A DNA stretch of 64,000 nt from Sweltsa coloradensis (GCA_024449915.1 JAMZAV010000800.1:248001-312000), one strand, 5' to 3'; counted from the stretch's first letter, positions 44,213-58,315 are shown. The notes: generated by a model from the sequence alone, not told the origin. Translations and numbers: made by a program.

Positions 44213-44795
44213 CATAGGCGCCGAGTACGGGGGGGCGACGGGGCTCAGCCCCCCCTGCGGAGAAAGCTCTAAAGTGTATAAGTGCTAACAGGAGTTACCA
44301 GATTTGTTTACTAAATGGCCCTTCGAGTTCGAGTCAATGCATATCGACAAATTATGCCTTTTTCCCACTTCACGCGATCATTCTAGGGTTGCTGACTGAT
44401 GTGTGGCTAGTGTGTCATGGTTCTTTGGCAGTCCGTCTCGCTCGGCCCCCTGTGGCGAAAATTAGTTTTCTAACGACATTTTAGGAGAAAAACTGTCAAT
44501 AGAGCAGTGCACTTTTGAATGACCCTATATAGTCATAGCATTTCACCTGAGAGAGTATCATTAGTTGCATGACTACCCGATCTTTATGGGTAAGTTATTT
44601 GTTTGATGTGACTTATTGAAGCAAATCTTTCATCGTATTTTACACCTGAAATATCGTTTCAGGCCATCAAACAAAATGTAGGCCCCAAAAAAAATTTCAC
44701 CTACGGTGTAAGCCTCCGGCGGCTGGGGCTTCGCCCCAGACCCCAGCCGTTTTCACATTGAGCCCCCCCACCGAAATCAAAACTCAGCGCCTAGG
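44213..44795. mobile_element. hAT-type element with 8-bp TSD
   Basis: Imperfect inverted ends CATAGGCGCCGAGT and ACTCAGCGCCTAGG enclose 583 bp with G and C runs. The flanks repeat GCCTATAG (44,205-44,212 and 44,796-44,803). No transposase. Confidence 0.75.
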
Positions 44796-44803
44796 GCCTA
44801 TAG

Positions 44804-45775
44804 CCAGATAGCGTGTAGACTTGTCAAACACAACCACTTCGGTTTGAATTGTTGCCAAAATACCAGACACACGACGAGGGTGAGGGGCTTCTTTAATCAA
44901 TGGAAACCCCTAATACAATCATCATTTTTAAACAGGGTATTTTAGATTTCACTTCAATCGTTCAGTATCACATCCTACGCTGAGCTGGTTTATCTGTCTT
45001 GTTGACGAGTTAGTCAAACAAAAAGTAAAGTTCTTTATTGATCTTATTTTGTACTTAATGTTTACCATTATATTAACACATAAATGTTATGGTAATCTGT
45101 GTGGATTTATTGTATTATTTTCTACATTTTGGGCACACAGATTGCACACAAAATAATTTGTGTATATTCTTTCCGTGAAAGTCTAAGGTTATATATAAAA
45201 TATAAATCGTATATATTATATATCATGAAGAGATTAAGTGGGCGTTGCATTTGCCGACTTCCTAAAACGATCGTGCACATTTTACGAACATAATGTAAAG
45301 CTTTCATGAACTATGAATGACAAAACACAATAGCGGTACCTATAACTAATTACGGTTTTTTGCCTCGTATTAGTAGCTACGTTTATAAAAAGTTGTATAA
45401 TAATAGTTTAACAAAAATTTAGAGAAATTTGATAAATGCTCCAATTTTGATAAAAACGTGTATTTATTTTTTCTGTTTGATAAAAAGCACCAAACATTTC
45501 AGGTGATCAGGCGACACAATCTATGATTGTACTTGTATTGCATCATAAGTCTTGTACTTCATTGCAACATATATCAATAAATTTTTCTATATTGTGAACT
45601 TGATCATTTTACTTTAGGCCTATTCCGGAGGAGCATCGAATCGAAAAATTATCATAAAGCTCATAATTAATTAGATAAATGTATTGGTGTATAACATGGT
45701 GATTACACGCATGGCGATCTAGCCAAGTTAACTCCCCTGGCGAGCGCATCTCATACCACTTTCTCCCGCGCGCAG
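44804..45775. other. Intergenic or intronic, no gene seen
   Basis: AT-rich sequence; short open frames at 45,099-45,307 overlap on both strands and are unconvincing. Confidence 0.4.
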
Positions 45776-45972
45776 GTTGCAGCGCGGAGCTAACTGGGTC
45801 AAGGATGCGCCCCCTCCCCTACCTCTTTACGGGGTGCGCGCGCAACCTCGGCCGCGACCACCCTCGCTCGAGACTCTGGAGGCTGAGGTTGTTCCTGACC
45901 TGACGCGGCGAGGAGTCGTGTCCGTGGCTACAGGACCCACCCGCTCGGTGCTGCACTACCTGGACCACAGAC
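45776..45972 (+). CDS. Candidate exon of unidentified gene
   Basis: A 197-nt GC-rich block with acceptor TCCCGCGCGCAG and consensus donor CACAGAC|GTAAGT. One frame is open throughout, beginning LQRGANWVKD, with a proline-rich part (APPPLPLYG) and ending GPTRSVLHYLDHR, phase 1 at the donor. There is no in-frame ATG before the nearest stop, so a start would lie in an upstream exon. I do not recognise the protein. The contrast in base composition with the surroundings and the good donor support a real exon; a 5' UTR exon is the alternative. Confidence 0.45.
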
Positions 45973-48640
45973 GTAAGTTACAGGATTCTCTTCTGATGCC
46001 TAATACTTTATACCAAGTGCACACTGTTCGATCTATTTATTTCATGCTCACAGGAATTTATTACATATAGTTAGTTTGGTTCCTTTCCATGAAAATTACA
46101 ATTAAAAATAGTTTATATCGATTTACCAATAATTGTTAAATTCACCACTCTTAATTCAAAAAAGTTAATAAACTTTGTACCCATGAAATACATATACTAA
46201 TTGATAAAATCAACAAAATCTCACTATATTAATCTTTTGTTATGTCACATTATTTGTACACACTTGATATTTTTAATTTTACTAGTTGGAATTTGATAAA
46301 ATTACCTCCTACTTAAACATATTATCGCGGAATTAATAAATGTCACGTTTAAAAATAGTGTAATTTAAAGTTTTAGTGCTATCTCAATCGTAGATTAAAC
46401 TATACTTCTTCTTCTGAACTACTAAAAGAGCGGTGTATAATTTTAAAATAAAGGAATAATACAAAAGTTTTACATGTGGACGACAAACATTTGAAACGTT
46501 AATTCCATGATAATCCAGGGAAGTTAACGGTAAAAATGTACTACTTCACATTACTAGTCTATACAGAAAGTAGACATATAATTAATATGTAAACATTTCT
46601 AATACATATCGAATATTTCCATTGTGAAATGTAGATTATCGTTGATGGCATTTAAATTCACCTATAAATTGTAGTCATTAGCAAAACCAATCACCGACTA
46701 AATGGCATACGTGTGTTTATAACAGTGATAGCGTGTCCTAGTGCTTGCATGCTACTTGATATCAGTTGACCAGCCAGTGAAGTGTACACAAGTGGGTAGC
46801 CTACCGCGCGGTGTTAATTAGTCGAAACAATTAAATAAACACTCTCAAACAGCACGAGAACACAGAGCGGATCAATTTCCGTCGATTCCTTTGTAAATTT
46901 ATACTCTGTTGTAATTGATTTGATTTCCTAGGAATGAAAATAAACACAATATTTATTTTGTCAAAATATCTGTCTTCATCAATCAATATAAAGAAAATAC
47001 ATATTTTGTGTAGCAATGTGTTACACTATATTATAAAACACTGGAAAAAATATTTAATTTTTAGCTCTAAACAATTAAATTCGTTGATAAATTATTATTT
47101 TTCCATCGACTTTTAATCCAGGCAAAAAGAGCTCAAATAACAATATTATTTCGTACTGAGAAAAACTAAGATTTGAATTTTGAACTTATAATGCAACGGT
47201 ATTTTTATTAACAATGATACAATAACGAACAACAACATAATTCAATTTTTGGCTGACTTTATTCAGTTATTCAGCTATTCTGTAAGGAGAGAACGTTATA
47301 TTTCTAGGGCGGTGAGTCGCCAGAAATTTTAACATGCGAGCATAAGTTCGCCGGATAATATTACTACATTGCAATAAAAAACATACACCTTTCCCTATTG
47401 TGCAGACCATTGCGATCTTTGGAGGTTTCAAAAATGTACCCCCCCCCCCCCCCCCCCCGAAAAACAAGGGCTATCACGCCACTGTAAAGAACAACATAGT
47501 GTGGTCATACAATGCTTCCGGCCGCCATGATTTTGCCAAGCCGGTTTTTAGTTTCGTCAAGTGCCGTAAAGTAAACCAATTTGGCTTAAAACATACATCA
47601 AAAAGTTGTAGTCTGTTGAAGGACACAATTTTGTTTTTCAAGTCTGTTCAACTTTACGGTAATCGACGCAGCTAAAATAGTTAAGCAAGTATGCCCAATC
47701 TCTGGTAGTAACTTATATCTAGACTCTCTAGCTAAAACTATCCTAGGCCTCGGTGTCAACAAGTAGTCGAGTCAGGTGGTGATCTGATCTTACAAGTGGC
47801 GTCTCCAGCTGACCCGGCCTTCGTGTCCAGGACTAGTTACCGACCAGGCTTATCTAATTCTATTGCATTAAAATAGATACCAAAACGGAATTAGAAAACA
47901 TTAAGCATACAATTTTTGTTTTGTTTTGTTGTATCTCAATATATGCATACTTCAAGAGTATATATAAAATTGTTTATTAATGAAAATTTGGAATATTACC
48001 TTTCGAATAAAGGTAAAAACTGCAAACAAAAATAATTTAAAGAAATATGATCATAAAAATATGTGAAAGAAAACGTGCATAGTAAAAATTGGCATCACTT
48101 ATTACATTTTTAATAATACCGTGAAAAGAAATGATACTTTTTTTCCGACTGGCATAAAATGAGATTGAACAACGTATCACATTGAACAATCAATAACTTT
48201 TCCGAGAATTATACCAAATCTGTTTAGCTGGTCACTGAGACCAGGATTCGCGATCGCCCGAATAAGAGCATCGCATGCTAACGCTTTACTATCGACATTC
48301 GTACAATTTTAGGCCTGTGCAGTGGTAATTTTATTTCGAATCGATTTTAGAATGTTTGATATAAAAAGTTAGAATTTCGAAAATTGAAAACTTATACGAA
48401 TACTATAAAGCAAGGTCGTTTTAAAGTTTTAAAAACATTTTAAATTCTTTAATAATTAACCTACAGTACAAAGTTATCATAGACGGACAAATCAATTAAA
48501 CAAATATAAATTATATATATTTTCAAATTTTAAATCGAATATCACCCAACAAAACAGGCCTGGCTATACAAGGGAGCGAAGCTCCTCTGTGCATCACTTT
48601 TCTCTCTGTCTGTTCGTCCACCAGTTTTAGCGTGTGTCAC
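45973..48640. other. Anonymous AT-rich sequence
   Basis: A C run (~47,440-47,458) is followed by a CACGCCACTG end (~47,475-47,484) that resembles the hAT-type ends elsewhere, but no partner end was found. No gene. Confidence 0.4.
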
Positions 48641-49540
48641 TTATTGATTGATTGATTGATTAAGGACTTTATTAGAGGCGGGATTAAGGCCAGTGAGGCC
48701 TTTTCTTACATCCAACCTTTAAAATGTTTGATACAAATTGATACAAATTATAATATGGGCAGATTACTATACACTACTACTAGAACACTACAAAATATTA
48801 AAACACAAATTAATATTTAACATATAAAAGTCACTTTGAATACATAAGGGCGGTCATTCATACACACATTCATCCATCTCTTGTATACGCTTTAAATTTT
48901 AACACAAATATAATTAATTACAAGATCAAAAAAAAACAAAATTTGACATGTGAGTTTTGCCATGCACTTTTACATTTTAGCACAGATTAATAGGATATTA
49001 AATTAAATTATATTAGCTTTCAGGCAAACTGACATTTGAAGTATAATATAATGACGTAACCTTACTTTTGAAGATGAGATAATTATTCTGATGTGCATCC
49101 CTGATCTCCACAGGTAAAGCATTCCAACGCCTTATAGCATTTATCGTCACTGAATTATCAAGAAGACTAGTTCTGTGAATGGGGAACGCTAATTGTGTGC
49201 CTGATCGTGACCTGGTATTAAAATTGTGATTTGAATGCAAATACTCAAAATTTGAAGCGAGGTATGATGGTACAGATGATGAAAAAATTCGATGAACGAG
49301 GCAAACAGAATGAAGATTTCGGCGGTCATTTAATCGAAGCCAATTTAGTTGTCTAAAACCGGGTGTGATGTGACGAAGAGGATCACCGATGTTTTTAGTG
49401 AAGCTAGGATTAAATAGGAGGGGCTCGAATCATCAAAAAGAGAAATACTGTAACTACTACCAAGGAGAATTTCAACACTGGGGTTTTATAATAACAGGTG
49501 GTAAGCCTCGCTAACCATTGTGAGTACAGCCTACCCATGC
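48641..49540 (-). mobile_element. Non-LTR retrotransposon (LINE) 3' end
   Basis: The minus strand encodes the C-terminal tail typical of LINE reverse transcriptases: LASNFEYLHSNHNFNTRSRS, FPIHRTSLLDNSVTINA and RWNALPVEIR, with a stop at 49,013. A ~370-bp 3' UTR ends in (AATC)n at 48,643-48,660. The catalytic part is absent, so it is a 5'-truncated copy. Confidence 0.7.
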
Positions 49541-49558
49541 TCGTTGTGTGTTTATTTA

Positions 49559-50075
49559 TTGGATGAGTGAAGCTAAGACTTCAATTTCACTGACCCGCCG
49601 AAAAGATTTAGCTCGGGTGTTTTGTTTTTTGTCTGTTTGTTCACGCTTTACTGGGCAAACGGCATATGCGACCTTGATGAAAATTAGAGGGGACCTTCGA
49701 AATCTCTGAACTTAGACTTGCCATCTTTTTGGGTACAATCGATCAAATATTTATTATGATTATTGTACTTTTACGATTTTTTCGATTTTTAATGAGATAT
49801 TTTCGTGATATTTGGCCCGCGTCGGGGCGAGTCTACTCCGAACTTGATGAAACTTTATGATAACGTTTAAAATAACTGAAATTACATGTTATAATTTTAG
49901 AGATATTTGAAGAAATATTTCTCATAGAAATCGTACTTTTACGATTTTTTTTCTCGATTTTCATACGATATTTTTTGTGATATTTGGGCCGATTCTGACG
50001 TAATCATTTGACAGAAATATTTAAAAAAAGTTCATCCATCAACGGGACTAAAAAAGCGTTCGCGGAGCGGACTAG
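49559..50075 (+). mobile_element. Helitron-like element (body type 1)
   Basis: TTGGATGAGTGAAGC at the start and AAGCGTTCGCGGAGCGGACTAG at the end, with body type 1 blocks in reverse order. Confidence 0.7.
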
Positions 50076-50079
50076 TTTA

Positions 50080-50790
50080 ACGTCTATCATATTCAGTTAA
50101 AAATCTGATTTACAAAAGAGGACAAAAAATCAATCTAATTGGATGAGCGTAGCGAGCGAAGCGAAAATTCCATTTCACTACACTGGAGAAAAAAAAAATC
50201 CGGAATGTTTTTTTTTTTCTTTTTGTAATTTTGTGTGTCTGTGAACACGATTCCGGCTAAACCAATACTCCAATTGCGATGAAATTTTATGGAGGTCTGT
50301 GAAATCTCTGAACGAAGAACTGCACGGGGGGAAAATCGATCAAAAAATTATTTCTCATGAAAATCGCAATTTTACGCTTTTTTTCGATTTTTAAAAAAAT
50401 TCTTCGACTAATAACATCTACATGCTTTATCCGATTGTAATGATTTTTTCACAGAACCTTAATTTTATGAATTAATATATTCGTGTGAAATTTGAGCGTA
50501 ATCGCAAAATTATCTATTAAAAAAATCACAATTTTACGCTTTTTTCGTTTAAAAAAGATTACGCTCATCCATCAACGCGGCGGGACTAAAGCGTTTTCCT
50601 AGTTACATAAATGCAGACACAACAAAGAACTAAAGTTAAGTAAATATTTGAAATAGTAATATTACAACAACAATGTTAACACAAAATTTGGTTAACGAAC
50701 CAAATATAAAAAAGGAAAAAGAGAGAGAAAAAAAAGAAAGAAAGAAAGAAAGAAATATTTAAAAAAATCACAATTGAAAAAATAAACGGT
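50080..50790. repeat. Dispersed repeat, copy 1
   Basis: Outside the nested element it matches 61,866-62,070 (AACGTCTATCATATTCAGTT, GTAAATATTTGAAATAGTAA, ACAACAACAATG). A (GAAA)n stretch follows at ~50,730. The family is unknown. Confidence 0.6.
50139..50602 (+). mobile_element. Helitron-like element (body type 2)
   Basis: A complete copy inserted in a dispersed repeat; the paralogous repeat at 61,866-62,070 shows the empty site ATCTAATTACAT. Confidence 0.8.
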
Positions 50791-50991
50791 ATGCTTGTGC
50801 GTTGCTATGTGTTGACCATCTAGATTCTAGACTCAACAGTATTTTCTCCAGTTTCCTTCTCAAATTCCACCGGTGATTGGTTCAGTTAACAAAGTTGTAG
50901 TCGACTGTGACGTAACAGATTTTACTTCCGCCAAGCCTCGAAGTGGAAATTTGTTTTCATCGATTGATATGGTTTTATTTGAATTTCGGGT

Positions 50992-51033
50992 GTTGTGTTG
51001 TGTTGTGTTGTGTTGTGTTGTGTTGTGTTGTGT
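50992..51033 (+). repeat. (TGTTG)n microsatellite
   Basis: About eight pentanucleotide units, read as AACAC on the other strand. Confidence 0.85.
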
Positions 51034-51287
51034 GAGTGAAGCTGAAAACAAAACAAAACACGGTTTGAAAGTTGATTACTTGACGTAATTGCGAACAGGA
51101 GTGAGATCAACTTGATCTGAAAATAATTAGAGACGGGTGTTATCAAAGGACGCGTAACGTTTCGCTCGTAGTAGCCACACAGTGTCAAATCACTTCCCTA
51201 ATTAAATTGACGAAACAAATGAGTGAATGCATAGAAGGTATATACACAACTGACGTTTACAGCTTTAGATGGGGCATTACAACATAC

Positions 51288-52740
51288 TGGGCCACTTCGC
51301 GAACGCTTTTTTCCAGTCGTGTTGATGGATAAGCTTTTTTAATATGGGACCTCATTACTTTGTCTATAGTAAATTGATATTACTAGTTGGATGAGCGAAG
51401 CGAAGATCCCAATTCACCACACTGGAAAAAATATCCGGAATGTTTTTTTTTCTTTTTTTCTGTTTGTATTTTTGTGTTTGTTAACACGATTCCGGCAAAA
51501 CCGATATTCCAATAGCGATGAAATTTTCTGGAGGCCTTTGAAATCTCTGAACTTAGAACTGACGTTTTTGAGCGCAATCCGAAAGTTATTCCTCATGAAA
51601 ATTGCAATTTTGCGATTTTTTTTCGATTTAAAAAAATCGACTTATAACACCTACATGCTTTATCTGATTTTAATTATTTTTTCACAGAACCTTTTTTTTA
51701 TAAACTAAGATATTCGTGTAAAATTTGAGCGCATCAAAAAATTATTTCTCATAAAAATCGAAATTTTACGATTTTTTAAATTTTTTAAAACAATTCTTTG
51801 ACTTATAACACCTACATGCTTTTTCATATTGCAATGACTTTTTTCACAGAACCTTAATTTTATGAATTTATATATTCGTGTGAAATTTGAGCGCAATTGA
51901 ATAATTATTTCTTATAAAAAACACAATTTTACGTTTTTTTTTTTTCAAAAATTTCGATTAATTAAAAAAATTAAAATTTAAGTGAATTTTTAATTTAATT
52001 TAATTTAATTAAATTAAACAAAATCTTCGACTTAGTAATGATTTTTTCACAGAACAACAGAAAATCCGCATAACACATGGCAGCTCAATGCACCAATATT
52101 ACGCTCATCAAAGTCAAACAACGCGCCTGAAAAAGCGTTAGCGAAGCTTCCTAGTTAATTATACACCTATAAAAGGCTTATATTAAAATCTTTATTTCTA
52201 TGAATTTTGACCAACTTTTTCAACTTTTTTTGTCAAAATGCACTTCATCACCATAATCTTTATGTCAATGTAGAATATGAACGTTGTAGCCCCATCCGTT
52301 TGCGTTTAGTCAGAATCTGCCCAAATATCACGAAAATATCGTATCAAGAACCGGGAAAAAATCGTAGATGTACGATTTCTACGAGAAATATTTCTTTAAA
52401 TGTCTCTTAAATCCCATAAATATATAATTTCAGTGATTTTAAACGTTCCCATAAAGTTTCAACTAGATCGGAGTAGCCATTTGCCAAATATCACGAAAAT
52501 ATCTCATTAAAAATCGGAAAAAATCGTAAAAGTACGAAAATCATAAGAAATATTTGATCGATTGCACCCAGCAAGTCTAAGTTCAGAGATATCAAAGGTC
52601 CCCTCAAATTTTCATCAAGATCGCATAATTGCCGTTTGCCCGGTAGAGCGCGAACAAATAATAATAATAAAAAAAAACACCCACGCTAATTTTTTTGGGG
52701 GGGGGTCAGTGGAATTGAAGTCTTCGCTTCGCTCATCCAA
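51288..52740 (-). mobile_element. Helitron-like element (body type 1), interrupted
   Basis: Low end CTGGGCCACTTCGCGAACGC (mutated CTAGG), high end CTTCGCTCATCCAA. The body is split by the plus-strand element at 51,387-52,154. Confidence 0.6.
51387..52154 (+). mobile_element. Helitron-like element (body type 2), nested
   Basis: TTGGATGAGCGAAGCGAAG at the start, four body units, then the hairpin AACGC/GCGTT and AAGCTTCCTAG. Shares the CATGGCAGCTCAATGCACC segment with 30,340-30,365. Confidence 0.75.
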
Positions 52741-55700
52741 AAATCTTATGATTTCGTAATCTTGTAAGTGGTTAGTGTGAAATAGTATTATATAATACTA
52801 TAGGCTTGGGCTCGGCTCAAACACGACGCTAAATATTTTGACTGCAGTACTTTCGTGCTTTTCGGATTATTCGCAGGAAAATCAACACTTCTGGGTTCAG
52901 TTTTTTGTGATTTAGGAAACGAAATTTAAATTTCTCATACGATTTTAAAATATATATTTAAGGCGATTTGTTTTCGAGAGTCCTAAGTCCATACAAAATG
53001 TACACTTCCTGTCAATGTTTGCGAAGTTTTTGGATCAAACAGAATCGTACTTGGGAAAACGTATCCTTTATATGTGCGCAAACAAAAAATAGCTTGATTG
53101 GTGTAACGATGTGGACGTAGGTAGAAAGAACCACGATCGCAAATCTTCGGCTAGAATCGTAGCGTTTCTGTGCTAATTTGAATGAGATTTAATTTCGATC
53201 TTCGTCCAGTCATACACGATCAATGTTGTTAAGAATTATGTACCATAGTCCTGCACTACAGTATACAACATCACAATACGAATGATAAATTAAGTCTATA
53301 TTATATACCATAAAGTTGTTAACTCAATGGGATAACTTTTAAATACATTTTAGACACACTGATAAAAAAAAAACGCAAAACATTACGCCTATAATATCAC
53401 GTTGTTTAAAATTAATGAATGAAGTCTGTCCAAATGTATCATTAAGAAAGTTTTGTTTTGAGTATGAATATTAGTATAGTGTGTGAGAGAAATTTGACTG
53501 TGATTTTAAATGAATTCATATCAGATAATGTTGTTTAGGGGTTGCTGTTTTGGGTTTGAAAATGAGATATACATAGACTACTATGCAGAGTAGAAGTGAC
53601 ATGATGTAGTGCATAACAGCGCTTGCGGGAAGCTAAGCGTCGGTTGCAAAATATTTGAAAGTTGACAGGTCGCAAAACATGTGTTTGTTGTTTAAGTAAT
53701 TAAAAATCGTTGGTATTTATTCTCTCTAGATCCCATTGTATGGAGATTTGATCAATTGAAAGTAGAGTATAAGTGTTGAGATTAAATATTTAACCTGTGT
53801 TCACAAAAAAAAACCTTCTGTGAAAAAAACAGGGATATAAATGTTTAACAACTTTGAAAATTTGAATTTGAATTGAGCACGACTGTAAAGAAAATTGTGC
53901 GCGTTACGTTATTGTTCAAGCAGTTTTATAAGTGAGCTGCATGATATAAGCGATTACACGACAAACTTAACATATGCCTAGCATAGGCTGCATATCGGAT
54001 TAGAACCCGCGTGTCCCAGACTCGTACAGGATAACAACCTACCCCAACCAAATGATATACATAACATAAATCGTCAATAATACCCTTCTGGAACTATTGA
54101 CAAATATTTTTAATTTTAATTAAAGTTTTAATCTCACTAGAACTTACCGACCACTATTTTACTGGTCCGAAATATAAAGTAGAATTGAACAATGTGGTAA
54201 TATCACCAAAACAGTTATTTTGACGATCATTAAAATCTGAAGAGATCTGTTAAAATTTTAATGATGTTATCAAACATTTTACCGATGAAATATAGAGTAT
54301 AACTAAATGACATCATAAACATCTTTGCCGATATCATCAAAATATTTCCTGCCGATAGTTCAAGCAGGGATAAGCTTATATATTTATATTTAATGAATAA
54401 AGAAAGTAAGAAAGTTCGTTTAAGTAGCATTATTAATGCTTAAACATAATAATGTTACATCATTTTTTTAACTTAAATTTTGACTTGAATATTCGGAATT
54501 ACTCTTTTAATCGATTTCCAAATTTAAGTTAAAAATTGTAATATTAGTGAAAAAATTACTGAAAAATAAATTTATGAAATTATCAATAGTCACTAAACGT
54601 ACAAGCATTGGACATAACGGCTAAACATAGTGTATAAATTTACATTGACAAAGGATTTGATCTGTTTTTGATTGTTGTTATTTTCCATTGTTCAAACATC
54701 AGTTTGAGAGAAAAACTTTGAAAGAAATGTCAAAATATTACTATAATTTTACACAGAGTAAAAATCCTCAAATAATTTATAACTATCAAATACCTGTTCT
54801 ATACCACTTTCTAATAAAATATATTAGTATACCACCTATTATATGAGATTGAATTCTTTTTCTTAATACCCAAATCAAAAATATCCTAGAAGTCTTTCCA
54901 TGGTGTGAACTTTTACTATTTATACACTCATTATACAATCATTATACAGACTGATTCTGATTCCATGTGACGGTTGCCTCGTCATCCATTGTTTATGGTT
55001 TATTTGGCCTTGTCTTATATCTTACAAATTGACGTGTTGCATTCATGACTTTTTTATTAAAAAGGAAAAAAAGGAAAACAAATTTGAATTGAGGCCAGTC
55101 TGCAATATATATTCAAGTTGTGAAAGGCATGTCTTAAGAAAGTGATACACTTTATTACTATTGCATTTGGATGAATTTATGTTCATTTTTATTCAAACCT
55201 TTAGCTGTGAGAATCATCATAAGATAATGATTAATGAATAAAATCTAAACTTATATTTCTTGCTGAGAATGTTAAAACCCCTGCTTGCCATAGATGTTTG
55301 TTAAAAGTTTTCATATATGATACACTACAAAAAACTTCAGGTGTTCAGGTGTATGTTAGTACGTATTGTTTAAATAAGATGCGCATGTTAAGAGGATACA
55401 GGACATGCCTTCCTGTTCGCTCGGCCGACTATGTTAACCATATGTTTACGATTTTGGGTAATTGTCAAAGAAGCGGTACCACGGGGCTCTACAGTAACAT
55501 TTTTCAAGAAATTTTTTTGAGTAATCTTAAAAAATCAAATTTATTTTCATGTTTTTGGATTTTTTAAGAAGTTTAAAATTGATTGATTGATCCAGGCTGA
55601 TAAACATAAAATAATGAAAATATACGACTGTAGGGCTGTCCATGTATGTTTTATTGACAACTAAGTAAAGTTTCATATACGCCGGATTCATCCTGGCCGA

Positions 55701-55849
55701 GCGAATAGCTATGTGCCAACTGTTTAACGAGTCACGACAATGCAGTTTCCGTTACTTTTCCAAGTGTATATAGTGATTTTAAAATATATATACTAACGTT
55801 CTACATTAACAGCTATGAGCTATCCCACTGCCATTTGAGATAGCTCAAA
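52741..55849. other. Anonymous AT-rich sequence, no gene seen
   Basis: No open frame with splice context or motif. If the two plus-strand exon candidates belong to one gene, this is intron. Confidence 0.4.
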
Positions 55850-56330
55850 GCTGTAATAAAATAGGTCTGGGCAAGGATATCGATATTATTTCGACTCCGT
55901 ATTATTGAAATATCGAAATCTAGAAAAATACAAAAATGTTTTAATTTTTTATAAAACTTAGAAAGACGGTAGGAAGTTTTGTGAATGAAAATGTGTGTGC
56001 CCTTCAATGCTGTAAATACGCAAGAAAATGTATCTGTTGCCTCCAATTTCGCTTCGCTTGCTGAATTTTGGTGGAGGTGCCGGGTCATTAAACGCAAGTG
56101 TGAGACGTAAACATTGCTATACAAATTGTTTTCAACCATTTAGCCACGCATTATTAATAATTTGATACATTTTTTACTTCAAATTTTGTTATGCACAAAA
56201 TAATGATAAAATGTTGATAGTTTATTGACATCGATTTTTTAATTTTCTTGTGATATCGATAATTGAAATATTTGTTTGTCATAGCCCATAGTCCTATAAC
56301 GTAACACGCAAATCAGGTTCTTTTAGTTTG
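55850..56330. repeat. Dispersed repeat shared with UGT introns
   Basis: Matches 7,850-8,720 and 29,845-30,210 in scattered blocks, including GGTGGAGGTGCCGGGTCATT near 56,071, and the later GTGATATCGATAATTGAA block. It shows the UGT intron 4 sequence is itself a dispersed repeat. Confidence 0.5.
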
Positions 56331-57525
56331 CTTAAAACTTGGAAATGCTCCAAAAATATCAAGGAAGATAGATGTGTGCGTTGAGTGCATTTTACTCATA
56401 CTTTGTTATGTACATTATTCACATATTTTAAGATCTACACTCGCATTACCACCCTAATTAACTTAACAGTTAACAATACTACTTGGCCAACTTCCATGCA
56501 TACTCGTTCACCACTAATTCGTCTCGATATCTTCCACTGCTTAAACAAACTCCGATGTTGAAAGGTTTCCTAGGGGTTGTTACCCGTCTAGTAACCTTGG
56601 CTGTAGCAGTATCCAGGGTTTTGACCCGGTTTGGCTCTGACCTGCTGGCGCTCTGCCAGCTACCCCCCCCCCCCCATCACTCCACCCTCCCTTCCTAGTT
56701 CCAACCGAGTGTTGAATGTGGAGATAACACAATCCATACCCCACTCCAAATTTCATCTCAATTTCTTCTCATTCACAAAATAATTTTCGCCCTTCTTTTG
56801 TTCTTTCTTTTAACACGACAATGAGTGAATAATGACAAACACCCGGCTGCATTCGTACAAACGGGTTCCGTCATCGCGCATATTTAACCCCATTTTACCG
56901 GAACTAACTCTACAACAGTGGCTGAATTAAAAAAAATAAATTCTATGGGGGGATGGATTCATGTCCATTTTTAAACATACAGAACTTGTTTAACTGGTTA
57001 GAGGGAGGGGGTGGGAGGAGGAGGATTACTAGTCATTTTTAACGAATAACTGACACTAAATGGGTTTTTAAATGATTGAAAATTTCGCCTTCAGAGAAAA
57101 ACTACTTACTTTTCATAAATGCAATTTTGTTATCATATTTCATTCATCGTCCTCCTTTTTAAACCGCTATTTATTACTGAATAAACAGAGATGAAAAACA
57201 AATTCTATTATAAGTATTAGTATAGTTTTAAATGAGACTATTTGAAAGACTGCCGTAGGGTTTGGGGTAGGAAAATACATTATTAGTACATCTGAAAGAA
57301 ATTAGTGGACCAACGCCCCTAGCCCCCCTAGCCCCCGAAAATGTTTTAAAGTTTCAGATCATTTGGGCAGACATTTTAGACCAGGTTGAATTATCAACCA
57401 ATAGAGCCTTTGGTAAACTTTTAGTATTGGTTGAATCTCTCGGTTGCATTTTCTCATATTCATTATTATATTTTATTATAATTATATTATTATTTATTAT
57501 GTTATGTGTCTGTATGCCCCGACAG
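56331..57525. other. Anonymous sequence
   Basis: C run at ~56,664-56,676. No supportable gene. Confidence 0.4.
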
Positions 57526-57736
57526 GTCGCGGCGACATGGCTACAACGCGAGTCTTGTGCAAGAGCAACTCGGGTGCATTTTGAGTCGTCCACACTGCAT
57601 GCACATACATCTGAGCCCTGAGCCAAACCCGGGGAACAGAAATCAATGGACCCGCTTATCACGAGGCCGGAGGACGCGGAGCCACCACCCGTTGCTGACT
57701 CGGACGACGTAGCTGACTCGGATGTCAACGAGACAG
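57526..57736 (+). CDS. Candidate first coding exon of unidentified gene
   Basis: GC-richer block from an acceptor-like CCCCGACAG to the consensus donor GAGACAG|GTGAGT. An ATG at 57,646 in good context (AATCAATGG) opens 30 codons, MDPLITRPEDAEPPPVADSD and so on, an acidic, proline-containing start, phase 1 at the donor. The upstream 120 nt would be 5' UTR. The protein is not recognised and no downstream exon was found in the window. Confidence 0.45.
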
Positions 57737-58315
57737 GTGAGTCAGCACAATTACTACAAGTAGAGAGATGTTCTAAACATTTGGTCCGGGTCTTATGTCG
57801 GGAAGTCAAAAACTCACTCGTTTTTCAGGGTGAAAGCCGTCCACTTATTACTTCATGAAATGTCTTTAGTTTACGATAAGATGTTGTAACGGACTGTTCT
57901 GCAAAACTGCGGTGAATGATCGGGAAATATTAATACTTTATCTTAATTCTCAGTTTTCTTGCGAATGAATAGGTGAATCAATCATACTTTCAAATAAAGA
58001 GAAAACAATACCACCCCCCACCACCCCCCGATGAAGATCGTCAAGCATCCACCAATTATTTTAGAAATGAAACTTAAGCTAAACCTTCTCTAAGACATTC
58101 GATTTTGAAAGCCCCAACAATAATTTTCAGAAAACGCATTTTGTCAATGTATTTACTTTCAACCAAGTTCCGTCTAACCAATAAGATTAGGTAGTTATGG
58201 TTGTTAGGGTTTAAGTGCACACAACTATAATTAATTCATAATATCATCTATAATTCACAATACCATTCGATGTTTGTCATATTTCAATCCACCCTCATTT
58301 TACATGTCTTCACAC
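57737..58315. other. Anonymous, putative intron
   Basis: No further exon seen; CCACCCCCCACCACCCCCCG at 58,012 is low-complexity. Confidence 0.35.

Noticed and set aside
57354..57809. 151-codon minus-strand frame
   Set aside because: Antisense of the plus-strand exon candidate with better splice signals and Kozak context.
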